A DNA stretch of 64,000 nucleotides from Devosia sp. Root685 (lineage in GTDB: Bacteria; Pseudomonadota; Alphaproteobacteria; Rhizobiales; Devosiaceae): positions 865,436 to 929,435 of the forward strand of contig NZ_LMHK01000002.1 in assembly GCF_001427875.1 (NCBI RefSeq), in the 5' to 3' direction. The translations under genes and the position numbers were made by a program. Below the pieces are notes generated by a model that was not told the DNA's origin, did no database searches, and worked only from the letters and a program-made list of their open reading frames with translations. Numbering within the stretch: the first letter of the stretch is position 1; each line of letters begins with the position of its first letter. Shown piece by piece: positions 35,640 to 43,780 of this stretch.

Positions 35640-36448
35640 CGCACAGCCTTGTCCGGATCGAGGCGGTCGCGCAAGGCATCCCCAAGGATGTTGAACGACA
35701 GCACGGTGAGAGTGATGGCCAGCCCGGCGAACAAGGCCGGTAGGGGCGAACCGAAAATGTTCTGCACGCCATAGCGCACGATATTGCCCCAGGACGGCGC
35801 CGGCGGCTGCGCGCCCAACCCGATAAAGCTCAACGTTGCTTCGAGGCGAATAGCCGTGCCGACCCAGAGCGTCGTCACCACCACCAAGGGGCCCGAAATA
35901 TTGGGGAGCACATGGCGCAGGATGGTCGAGTAGGAGGGCCGGCCCATGGCGATTGCCGCATCGACATAGGCCTCCTGGCGCACCGCGAGGGCGGAGGCGC
36001 GGGAGAGGCGAATGAAGCTTGGGATCAGGGCAAAGGAAATAGCAATGGAAAGATTGAGGATGCCCGGCCCCAGAAGGGCCACGACGAGCACGCCGAGTAG
36101 CAGCGGATCGAAGGACATCATCATGTCGGTGGCCCTAGTGATGATGCGTTCGGCCCAGCCCCCGAAATAGGCGGCGCTGGTGCCCATCGCGATGCCGATC
36201 ACAGCGGCGATCAGGGGCGAAGCGAGGCCAATAGTCATGGAGAGGCGCGAGCCCTCGAGGATGCGCGAGAACACGTCGCGCCCGAAATCGTCGGTGCCCA
36301 GCCAGTATTCGGCGCTTGGTCCTTTGTCGCGGGCGAGGAAGTTTTGCAGCAGCGGGTCATGGGGCTGGATGAAATCGCCGAAGACAACGACGATGGCCAG
36401 CAGGGTCAGGAAACCGACCGCGAGGTATAGGAAAATCCGGTCCAGCAT
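35636..36448 (-). CDS. Peptide-type ABC permease, DppC family
   Basis: Membrane subunit, 270 aa, shorter than usual because the N-terminal cytoplasmic leader is missing. Landmarks are YWLGTDDFGRDVFSRILEGS and LSFIGLGAQPPAPSWGNIVR. Its ATG shares one base with the DppB-type gene's stop. Confidence 0.9.
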   Translation of the reverse strand: MLDRIFLYLAVGFLTLLAIVVVFGDFIQPHDPLLQNFLARDKGPSAEYWLGTDDFGRDVFSRILEGSRLSMTIGLASPLIAAVIGIAMGTSAAYFGGWAERIITRATDMMMSFDPLLLGVLVVALLGPGILNLSIAISFALIPSFIRLSRASALAVRQEAYVDAAIAMGRPSYSTILRHVLPNISGPLVVVTTLWVGTAIRLEATLSFIGLGAQPPAPSWGNIVRYGVQNIFGSPLPALFAGLAITLTVLSFNILGDALRDRLDPDKAVR

Positions 36449-37380
36449 CAGGCTGTCCTCACACGGGGATCAATGACCGCATAAAGCAGATCGGTCAGGA
36501 AATTGATGGTCACGACCAGCACCGAGAGGATGACGATACCGCCCTGGATCAGGGTGTAGTCGCGCGAGGTGACCGCGCCGACCAGTAGTTGGCCGACACC
36601 GGGACGGTTGAAGACCAGCTCGATGGCGATGGTGCCGCCCAGAGTCGCGATGATGGAGAGAGACAGATGCGTCGTCACCGGGATCAGGGCATTGCGGAAG
36701 ATGTGGCGCCAGACGACGTTCTGCCGGCTCATACCGAGCGCTTCGGCGGTGCGCACATAGTCGCGGCCGGCAACATCGAGCACGGCCGTACGGGTCAGCC
36801 GGATCATGCCGAACCCCTTGAGCAGACCCAGCGTCATCGCCGGCATGACGAGATAGCGCAGATCGAGCGCGGTATCGCCGCCGCCTAAAAGCGGAAACCA
36901 GCGCAGGGTCAGGCCGAACAGCATCAGAAACAGCACGCCCAGATAGAAATCGGGCAGAGCCGAGCCGATCAGCGAACCCATGCGCGTGACATGGTCGGTG
37001 GCTTTGCCGGCGCGCATGGCCGACAGCACGCCCAGCGGGATGCCGATCACAATGCCGACAATGGTGGAGGCTATGGTCAAGGCAATCGTATAGGGCAGGT
37101 TCCGCATCATGGTCTCGGTGACCGAAGCGCGGTTGATCAGGCTCTGCCCGAGGTCGAAATTGACGAGCCCCCAGAGAAACTCGCCATATTGGACCAGGAT
37201 CGGCTTATCGAGGCCTAGCGAGGCGCGCACATTGGCGATCGTCTCGGCGCTGGCGCGGTCGCCCAGCATGGCAATGACGGGGTCGCCGGGCAGCAGCCGC
37301 ATGGCGAAGAAGACGAAACTGAAGACCAAAAAGGCCGTCAGGATCGCGTCAAGCGTGCGCTTGAAGACAAAGCGTAGCAT
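36448..37380 (-). CDS. Peptide-type ABC permease, DppB family
   Basis: Membrane subunit, 310 aa, with MRLLPGDPVIAMLGDRAS after the first membrane helix, IELVFNRPGVGQLLVGAVTS and the C-terminal YAVIDPRVRTA. It lies 69 bases after the binding-protein gene, behind a strong hairpin. Confidence 0.9.
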   Translation of the reverse strand: MLRFVFKRTLDAILTAFLVFSFVFFAMRLLPGDPVIAMLGDRASAETIANVRASLGLDKPILVQYGEFLWGLVNFDLGQSLINRASVTETMMRNLPYTIALTIASTIVGIVIGIPLGVLSAMRAGKATDHVTRMGSLIGSALPDFYLGVLFLMLFGLTLRWFPLLGGGDTALDLRYLVMPAMTLGLLKGFGMIRLTRTAVLDVAGRDYVRTAEALGMSRQNVVWRHIFRNALIPVTTHLSLSIIATLGGTIAIELVFNRPGVGQLLVGAVTSRDYTLIQGGIVILSVLVVTINFLTDLLYAVIDPRVRTA

Positions 37381-37405
37381 TGGCGATCTCCAGGGATGAA
37401 AGGGC

Positions 37406-37439
37406 GGTCCGGGCCGCCAGGGAGGCAGCAGCCCGGACC
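37406..37439 (-). promoter_or_regulatory. Hairpin between binding-protein and DppB-type genes
   Basis: GGTCCGGGC and GCCCGGACC form a perfect 9-bp stem around a 16-base loop, ten bases after the binding-protein stop, without a T-run. Same architecture as at 1078, 9233 and 19939. Confidence 0.65.
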
Positions 37440-37449
37440 GAGGCGGATG

Positions 37450-39036
37450 CTATTCCGTTACGCGCCGGGCGGTGGCGAACTCGTGCTGGCCGAACCCGCT
37501 GATGGGTTCGTAGCCGAGGTCGATATTGCCCTGCAGCACCGACAGGAGAGGTGCGGTCTGCAACGGAAGCACCGGTACATCGCGCAGGATCTGCAACTGC
37601 GCTTCGGTGAGGAGTTCCATCTGCTTGGCGGTGTCCGGCTCGCCCACGGCTTGGGAGACCAGGGCATCGACATTGCCGCCCAGCTCGCCATAGTGGGAGA
37701 AGTTGCGCAGAGCCGAAGGCTTGCCTACCGCGGCCGCTTCGCTGAGGAACTCGTTGATCACAGCCGGCGCCGTGGGGGCGATGGCGGTGGAAAGCTCGAC
37801 AATGGTGCCCTTATCTTCGCGGATATTGGCGTGGTAACTGGCGTGATCCTGCACCTGCAGCTTCACCTCGATACCGACCTGACGCAGCATGTCCTGCACC
37901 ATCAGCATGTTGGTCAGGTAGTCATCGCGCTCGGAGATGATGGCGTCGATGGCAAAGCCGTCCGGGAAGCCGGCTTCCGCCAGCAATTCCTTGGCCCGTT
38001 CGGGATTGTAGTCGTAGCGAAGATCTTCGGGGATATCTGCGGTCTGCAGCGCTCCATAGAAGCTCTCCGGCACGATGGCGGTGAGATCGCCATGCAGGAT
38101 GCCAAAGGCGCCTTCCCACACATTGCGATCGACGGCATAGGCGATGGCCTGGCGCACCTTCACATTGTCGAGCGGGGGAACCTTCATGTTGAAATGGAGG
38201 AATTGCAGCGAGCCCGGCAGCATGGTGATGATCTGGGCGCCGGGCGCTTGTTGCTGGATCTGAGCCACCCATTCCGGCGTGCGTTCACCGCCCGAGCTAT
38301 CGAGTTCGCCGGCGATGAAGGCGATGGTGGCGGCATTGTTGTCGGGAATGTAGCGCAGGTGCAGTTCGTCCATCGGCGGACGGCCGAGGAAATAGTCCTC
38401 ATTGGCCTTGAGGATCACGCGGTCCTGCGGACGGTATTCTGCGAATTCGAACGGGCCGCTGCCCACGGGGGCGAAGCCGAACTGTTCGCCCAGTTCCTCG
38501 ACAGCCTTCTGGGGAACGATGAAACGGCCGAAGCCCGGCGTCAGGGCCGAAGCATGGAAAAAGGCATTGGGATTCTTGAGGGTGAACCGCACGGTCAGCG
38601 GATCGACCACCTCGATGCTGGCGATGTCCTTGAAGCTGGCGCCGTGAACCCCGCCCAGCGCCGGGTCCATCTGCCGCTCATAGGAGAATTTGACATCCTC
38701 GGCGGACACTTCGCCATAGCCCTTCTGCCACTTCACGCCGGGGCGCAGGTGAAAGGTCCAGATCGTGTTGTCGTCCGAGATTTCCCAGCTCTCGGCCAAT
38801 TGCGGCTGCAAATCGCCGATGTCCATGTCCAGCGTGCCGCGCGGCGGCGCCACCAGCGAGTTGAACACCTGCAACACGACGGTTTCGTCATCGCCGGTCT
38901 TGGTCAGTGCCGGATCGATCGAGCCGATATCACGCGCGCCGAGGCGAATGTTCATCACCTCCTGCGCCAGCGCCGTACCAGACAGGGCTGCTGCCGCTAC
39001 CGCAGCCAGGATCAGCCGTTTTCCCCAATGCTTCAT
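37450..39036 (-). CDS. Peptide-type ABC transporter substrate-binding protein
   Basis: Family 5 solute-binding protein, 528 aa. The ATG has GGAGGAG before it and gives a Sec signal MKHWGKRLILAAVAAAALSG ending TALAQ, unlike the Tat-exported pair of the other importer. Typical segments are QVFNSLVAPPRG, ESWEISDDNTIWTFHLRPGV and VRQAIAYAVDR. It follows the enolase-superfamily genes by 23 bases and precedes the permeases. Confidence 0.9.
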   Translation of the reverse strand: MKHWGKRLILAAVAAAALSGTALAQEVMNIRLGARDIGSIDPALTKTGDDETVVLQVFNSLVAPPRGTLDMDIGDLQPQLAESWEISDDNTIWTFHLRPGVKWQKGYGEVSAEDVKFSYERQMDPALGGVHGASFKDIASIEVVDPLTVRFTLKNPNAFFHASALTPGFGRFIVPQKAVEELGEQFGFAPVGSGPFEFAEYRPQDRVILKANEDYFLGRPPMDELHLRYIPDNNAATIAFIAGELDSSGGERTPEWVAQIQQQAPGAQIITMLPGSLQFLHFNMKVPPLDNVKVRQAIAYAVDRNVWEGAFGILHGDLTAIVPESFYGALQTADIPEDLRYDYNPERAKELLAEAGFPDGFAIDAIISERDDYLTNMLMVQDMLRQVGIEVKLQVQDHASYHANIREDKGTIVELSTAIAPTAPAVINEFLSEAAAVGKPSALRNFSHYGELGGNVDALVSQAVGEPDTAKQMELLTEAQLQILRDVPVLPLQTAPLLSVLQGNIDLGYEPISGFGQHEFATARRVTE

Positions 39037-39059
39037 TTTAGTTTCTCCTCCCAGTTGGT

Positions 39060-40235
39060 TCATTCGATGACGATGTGATCGACGAGGTTTTTCTTGACGA
39101 AATCCCAGTCGTACTGGACGCCGAGCCCCGGTCCCTCCGGCACGGCGAAACAACCATCTGCGCCCACGGCATCGAGCGTGTCGGAATAGTCCGAGGCGTA
39201 GATGGAATTGACCATCTGGCCCCGCGAGGGGCCGACCATGGCAAGTTCGTAGAAATTGGTGTTGCGGATGGCCGCCATGCAGTGGCGATGGGCGGGGCCA
39301 TTGCCGTGCAGCTCGACATCGAGACCCATGGCTTCGGCGAAGTGCGCGATCTTCATCGTGCCGGTGATGCCGATATCGAGATCGGGATCGGCGCGCACGA
39401 AGTCGGTGCCGTCGAGCAGAACCACATTGGCCATGGCCTCGACGCCGCGGACATGCTCGCCCAGGAGGATCGGCGTCTTGATGATCTCGCGCAGCCGGCG
39501 ATGGGCGTGGCCTGCAAGACCGCCATCGCTATAGGGGTCTTCGTACCAGAAGAACCCGGCCTCATCGCAGGCTTTGCCGACCAGCACGGCATCCCCAAAA
39601 GTCTTGAGATGGCAGGCGCTGTCATGCATCAGCGCCATGCGCCCGCCGACCTGCTTGCCGAGCGCCAGAATGGCGTTGATGTCGTTCTCGGTGCCGCCGT
39701 CGGTCCAGCCATGCATCTTGAAGGCCCGATAGCCGAGGCCATAGCATTCCTCGGCGAAGTCGGCGAAAGCCTCGGGCGTGGCAAGCCCGCCGCCCGGCCC
39801 GGCGAACCAGGTCGAAGCATAGGCCGGCAGCCGCTTCGGCTGACCGCCAAGCATCTGCGTCACCGACGCGCCGATGCTTTTTCCGGCCAGGTCCCAGAGC
39901 GCATTGTCGATCTGGCAGGCCCCGATCCGGTCTTCCTTGCGCAGATAGCGGCGGGCAATCTCGTAGATCTGCTCGCGCCCGAAGGCATCCATGCCCAGGA
40001 TCCATTTGGCGAGGAACTTGGCATGCAAGTAGGTATCCGAGCGGCCGCCGATATATTCGCCGCGAGCGCCATCGCGTGTTTCCACCGCCACGCCGAGGCG
40101 GGTGCGGGTATTACGGATGCCCGGCATGTCGATGCCGCCGGGATTAACGTCGAAGGCGACGTTTTCGATGTCCTGCTTGAAGAGAAAAAGTTCGACACGG
40201 CTGATCTGCGAGCCACGGCTGGTTGAGGTGTCCAT
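39060..40235 (-). CDS. Mandelate racemase/muconate lactonizing enzyme family protein, downstream paralogue
   Basis: Enolase-superfamily enzyme, 391 aa. The second-strand motif reads RAFKMHGW (Lys-x-His rather than Lys-x-Lys). Other active-site candidates are ALMHDSACH (Asp), FFWYEDPYSDGG (Glu), LLGEHVRG (Glu) and VELHGNGPAHRHC (His). It is paralogous over its full length to the gene just upstream. Lys-x-His variants are mostly sugar-acid dehydratases, so acid-sugar dehydration is a fair guess. Confidence 0.85.
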   Translation of the reverse strand: MDTSTSRGSQISRVELFLFKQDIENVAFDVNPGGIDMPGIRNTRTRLGVAVETRDGARGEYIGGRSDTYLHAKFLAKWILGMDAFGREQIYEIARRYLRKEDRIGACQIDNALWDLAGKSIGASVTQMLGGQPKRLPAYASTWFAGPGGGLATPEAFADFAEECYGLGYRAFKMHGWTDGGTENDINAILALGKQVGGRMALMHDSACHLKTFGDAVLVGKACDEAGFFWYEDPYSDGGLAGHAHRRLREIIKTPILLGEHVRGVEAMANVVLLDGTDFVRADPDLDIGITGTMKIAHFAEAMGLDVELHGNGPAHRHCMAAIRNTNFYELAMVGPSRGQMVNSIYASDYSDTLDAVGADGCFAVPEGPGLGVQYDWDFVKKNLVDHIVIE

Positions 40236-40246
40236 CGGCCCCGCCC

Positions 40247-41428
40247 CTACTGGATCGTCAGTTTCTGAGTGGTCATCTTTTCGATGGCCTCCCAGTCGTA
40301 GGTGACGCCAAGGCCCGGCCCTTCCGGCACGGGGAAAGTGCCGTCCGGGCTGACATCGTCGAGTGCGTCGGAATAGCCGCAGGTATAGACCGGCGCGTTG
40401 AAATTGCCGCGCGATGGCCCGACCATGGAGAGTTCATAGAAATTGGTGTTTCGGATCGCGGCCATGCAGTGGCGATGAGCCGGACCGGGCGCGTGCAGTT
40501 CCACATCGAGGCCAAGCGCCTCGGCAAAATGGGCGATCTTCATCGTCCCGGTGATGCCCATGTCGAAATCGGGATCGGCGCGCACGAAATCTGTACCGTC
40601 GGCCAGTACCAGCGTGGCCATGGATTCAAGGCCGCGCACATGTTCGCCCAAGAGGAGCGGGGTCTTGATCAGTTCGCGCAGCCGGCGATGTGCATGAGCA
40701 GCGAGGCCCCCATCGCTATAGGGATCTTCATACCAGAAGAAGCCAGCCTCGTCGCAGGCGCGGCCGACCGCCAGTGCATCGGCAAAGGTCTTGAAGCTGC
40801 AAGCACTGTCATGCATCAGCGCCATGCGCCCGCCGACACGCTTGCCAAGCCCGAGAACCGCATCGATATCGCGCTGGATGCCGCCATCGGTCCAGCCATG
40901 CATCTTGAAGGCGCGATAGCCGAGATCATAGCATTCCTCGGCAAAATCGGAAAAAGCCTCAGGGGTTGCAAGACCACCGCCATCACCACCGAACCAGGTC
41001 GAGGCATAGGCCTTGACGCTCTTGCGGGCGCCGCCCAGCAATTGACTCACCGAAGCGCCAGTGCGCTGGCCGGCAAGATCCCACAGGGCGTTGTCGATCA
41101 CCCCGGCACCCATGCGGTCTTCCTTGCGCAGATGGCGGCGGATGACCTCATAGGCATGTTCGCGGGCAAAGCAGTCGATGCCGATAATGGCTTTCGCGCA
41201 GGTCGCGGCCTGTGCCAGCGAATTGGCCTGGCCGCCCACATAGGCGCCCACGGCGCCATCGACGGTTTCGATGCGCACGGCAATGCGGGTACGGCTGCCC
41301 TTGGCGCCCGGAACGTCTGAACCACCAGCCCCGACCCCGATCATCGGATAGGCGAACAGGCTCAGATCGACCCGCTTGACGGCTGTCGCCTTCGATTCCG
41401 GAACGTCCCGCACAACGGCCTCAGCCAT
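40247..41428 (-). CDS. Mandelate racemase/muconate lactonizing enzyme family protein, upstream paralogue
   Basis: Enolase-superfamily enzyme, 393 aa, first gene of the operon. It shares AFKMHGWTDGG, MHDSAC, GFFWYEDPYSDGGLA, LLGEHVRG and AHRHCMAAIRNTNFYEL with its downstream neighbour; the main differences lie in the N-terminal capping domain, which sets substrate specificity. The ATG at 41428 is preceded by GGGAGAG; an ATG five codons earlier has no such site. Regulation is probably by the divergent GntR protein through the ATAGGAT sites just upstream. Confidence 0.85.
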   Translation of the reverse strand: MAEAVVRDVPESKATAVKRVDLSLFAYPMIGVGAGGSDVPGAKGSRTRIAVRIETVDGAVGAYVGGQANSLAQAATCAKAIIGIDCFAREHAYEVIRRHLRKEDRMGAGVIDNALWDLAGQRTGASVSQLLGGARKSVKAYASTWFGGDGGGLATPEAFSDFAEECYDLGYRAFKMHGWTDGGIQRDIDAVLGLGKRVGGRMALMHDSACSFKTFADALAVGRACDEAGFFWYEDPYSDGGLAAHAHRRLRELIKTPLLLGEHVRGLESMATLVLADGTDFVRADPDFDMGITGTMKIAHFAEALGLDVELHAPGPAHRHCMAAIRNTNFYELSMVGPSRGNFNAPVYTCGYSDALDDVSPDGTFPVPEGPGLGVTYDWEAIEKMTTQKLTIQ

Positions 41429-41444
41429 CGATCTCTCTCCCATA

Positions 41445-41547
41445 TATCCTATATTATTTTGACGATAGGATATAGGATTTGAGTCACGAGCGAGTCAAAC
41501 CTTTTTGTTGCGAGGGGAGATATTTCCTTCTGAAATGCTATAGGATA
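41445..41547. promoter_or_regulatory. ATAGGAT operator cluster of the GntR regulator
   Basis: TATCCTAT (41445-41452) faces two abutting direct copies ATAGGATATAGGAT (41465-41478), and TATAGGATA recurs at 41539-41547. The first pair forms an inverted repeat directly before the enolase-superfamily gene; the last copy is 44 bases before the GntR start. The arrangement fits control of both divergent promoters by the GntR/FCD protein. Confidence 0.6.
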
Positions 41548-41590
41548 AACGAAGCACCGAAGCCGCAAAGCGGCACTGGAGTATGCTGAA

Positions 41591-42268
41591 TTGGACAGAC
41601 AACAAGGGATATCGGCGACCACGATCAAGCGCCCGCCACGGCTTGGAGACGAGGTCTACAACGCCGTCTATGCCCAGTTGATGAGCCAGAAAATCCTACC
41701 GGGCAGCAGGATTTCCATCGACAATCTCGCCCGCGAACTGGGCGTCTCGCAGACCCCGATCCGCGAGGCCCTGTCTCGGCTCGAAGCGCAGGGGCTGATC
41801 GTCAAAACACACCTGATCGGCTTCAGCGCCGCCCCGCAGGTGGACCGCGCCCGCTTCGATCAGATCTATGAAATGCGGCTACTGCTCGAACCCTTTGTGG
41901 CACGCAAGGCCGCTACCGCGATCGAGGCATCGCAACTGGCTTTGCTGCAGCGCCTCGCGGCCGAAATGCGCGGTGAAGGCGGCCGGGAGGTGGCGAGCTA
42001 TTCCGAATTCGCCCAGTTGGACGGCGAATTCCACGACACGATTGCGAGGGCCTGCGGCAATGAACTGATGCGGGAGACGCTGGCGAACCTACATACCCAC
42101 ATCCACCTCTTCAGGCTGTTTCCCCATTCCGGCGCCACGACCAAGGCCAATTCGGAACATGCCGATCTGCTCACGGCCCTCGAGGCACACGATCCCGCTG
42201 CGGCGGAACGGGCCATGCGCAACCATGTGAAGCGTTCCTATGCGCGCTTCAGCACCTATTTCGGATAA
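41591..42268 (+). CDS. GntR-family regulator with FCD effector domain
   Basis: FadR-subfamily regulator, 225 aa. Winged helix: GDEVYNAVYAQLMSQKILPG, then SIDNLARELGVSQTPIREAL and EAQGLIVKTHLIGF. The C-terminal all-helical FCD domain (RFDQIYEMRLLLEPFVARKA, FHDTIARACGNELM, HADLLTALEAHDPAAAERAM) carries the metal- and acid-binding histidine positions. The start is a TTG with GGAG upstream. It is divergent from the sugar-acid-like operon and most likely represses it until its acid ligand binds. Confidence 0.87.
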   Translation: MDRQQGISATTIKRPPRLGDEVYNAVYAQLMSQKILPGSRISIDNLARELGVSQTPIREALSRLEAQGLIVKTHLIGFSAAPQVDRARFDQIYEMRLLLEPFVARKAATAIEASQLALLQRLAAEMRGEGGREVASYSEFAQLDGEFHDTIARACGNELMRETLANLHTHIHLFRLFPHSGATTKANSEHADLLTALEAHDPAAAERAMRNHVKRSYARFSTYFG

Positions 42269-42301
42269 CGGCTCCGCTGCTATCAGAAAAGCAAATGGGG
42301 C

Positions 42302-43390
42302 TCAGCTCTGCATGCGCTTGAGAAGATCGGTCAGGTCTTTGGCATGGGGATCGGAATGCACGCGGTCGGCGATCGGCCGCGGCCGGTTGGCCCTGACATC
42401 GGAGGGACTATAGGCAAATTCCCGCCGGAAGGCGCGGCTGAATTCGGCAGCATCGTTGAAGCAGAAATCCTCCGCCACCTCGAAGATGCGCCGCCCGCCC
42501 GCGGGATCGGCAAGGACTTTGTGCGCCGCCAGCAGCCGCCGCTTTTGGATATAGTGCATGATGCCGCCCGATGCTTCAAAGAGGCGATAGAGCCGGGAGC
42601 GGGACACGCCGAGCCCGCGCAGGATGAAATTCACATCGAGCGCGGGGTTTTGCAGGTTGTCCTGCACGCATTGCCGGGCCCGTTCGAGGAGCGCGTGGTT
42701 GATCAGGGCGCCGGCTTCTTCGAGACGATCCGGCGACGGTGCGATCGCCGCCAACAGCAGCGCGCGCGTGGCGGCGACCAGTTCGGCGAGGTCGTCCTGT
42801 TGCAGCTGCGGCATGCGGCTTTCAAGGCTCAGCATATAGTCCGCGAAAATGCCGCCCATGCCGTCTTGCAAAAGGGTGAGCGAGGCGGCGTCGAGCAGGT
42901 GAGCGGTCTCGCGGCAGGTGTCGCGCGGGATATAGAGAAGGTGCGCCTTGCCCGCGGTAATTTCACCATGGAACGGGTCGCCAAGCGCGGTAAGATGCGG
43001 AATTCCCGAGACATTTTCGAGAAGAACCTTCGAATCTCCGATCGTGCAACGGCCGTTGACGAAGAGCGAAATCACCCAGTGATCGAGAGGATCGCGCTTG
43101 GTCTGCTCGGCGAGACCGGCAAAGCGCAGGCCATCGGATTCGAAGGTCTGGAACGCCATGCCGCCCAGGTCCCAGGTTCGGTGCCGACCCCGAAAATTCC
43201 TGTTGTCCTGGCTCGGTGTCAGATCGAAAGCCGCCGAATGGACAGTCCGCCAGGCATCGAACCGGTCCTCGACGGACACTTCGTTCGTCGAAAAATCGAT
43301 AGGCCTCAGACCGATAAGGTCGTCCTCCGGATGATCGACCGGTGGCATTGGCTGCGGGTAGCGCGGACGAATACCGGACGCATGATACAT
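42302..43390 (-). CDS. AraC-family transcriptional regulator
   Basis: Regulator, 362 aa, with an N-terminal cupin-like ligand domain of the AraC_binding_2 type (WVISLFVNGRCTIGDSK) and a C-terminal double helix-turn-helix (VNFILRGLGVSRSRLYRLFE, IFEVAEDFCFNDAAEFSRAF, FAYSPSDVR). It closely resembles the regulator at 52329-53363 in domain order and in the HTH. It ends 33 bases from the GntR stop, convergent with it, and has no obvious target nearby apart from the amidohydrolase region. Confidence 0.85.
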   Translation of the reverse strand: MYHASGIRPRYPQPMPPVDHPEDDLIGLRPIDFSTNEVSVEDRFDAWRTVHSAAFDLTPSQDNRNFRGRHRTWDLGGMAFQTFESDGLRFAGLAEQTKRDPLDHWVISLFVNGRCTIGDSKVLLENVSGIPHLTALGDPFHGEITAGKAHLLYIPRDTCRETAHLLDAASLTLLQDGMGGIFADYMLSLESRMPQLQQDDLAELVAATRALLLAAIAPSPDRLEEAGALINHALLERARQCVQDNLQNPALDVNFILRGLGVSRSRLYRLFEASGGIMHYIQKRRLLAAHKVLADPAGGRRIFEVAEDFCFNDAAEFSRAFRREFAYSPSDVRANRPRPIADRVHSDPHAKDLTDLLKRMQS

Positions 43391-43780
43391 TTCTGACCCC
43401 TCCTCCGACCCCTGGCGTCAGTGAACGCAAAGGGCAACGCATAACGGAGGGGCTGCGAGGCAGCCCATCCTTGCTTTGCGGCAGACCACAAGGGCGTACG
43501 GCAGCAAGAAATTGAGAAGGCCCAGAGGGCAGTATGACTGTGCTAAAATTTTATCCGAAATTTGCCGCCGCGCGCAATTTGCTTACCCTTAGTGGCCCAA
43601 GACAGGCAAATTGGTGATTAACAATATCATATACTATCCCGAACGCATGTGCAGTCCGTCCCAGACCTTGTCTTTCTGTTCCTATCTGGCCGGGCAATCG
43701 TCACGCTTTCACGCCTTCCGGTTAACAGACTGTGAACATCGAGAGGCGCGATAGCGGCAATTGGGTAATCTTGCGCGGAG
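43391..43780. other. Gene-free region between AraC and amidohydrolase genes
   Basis: A stretch of 390 bases without a convincing reading frame. It holds an AT-rich part around 43540-43650 and an 8-bp inverted repeat CAATTTGC/GCAAATTG (43575-43582 and 43606-43613). It should contain the AraC gene's promoter. Nothing else recognisable is seen. Confidence 0.5.

Noticed and set aside
43575-43613. CAATTTGC/GCAAATTG inverted repeat as an operator or small RNA
   Set aside because: Arms are 8 bp and 23 bases apart in an AT-rich promoter area; no supporting context was found.
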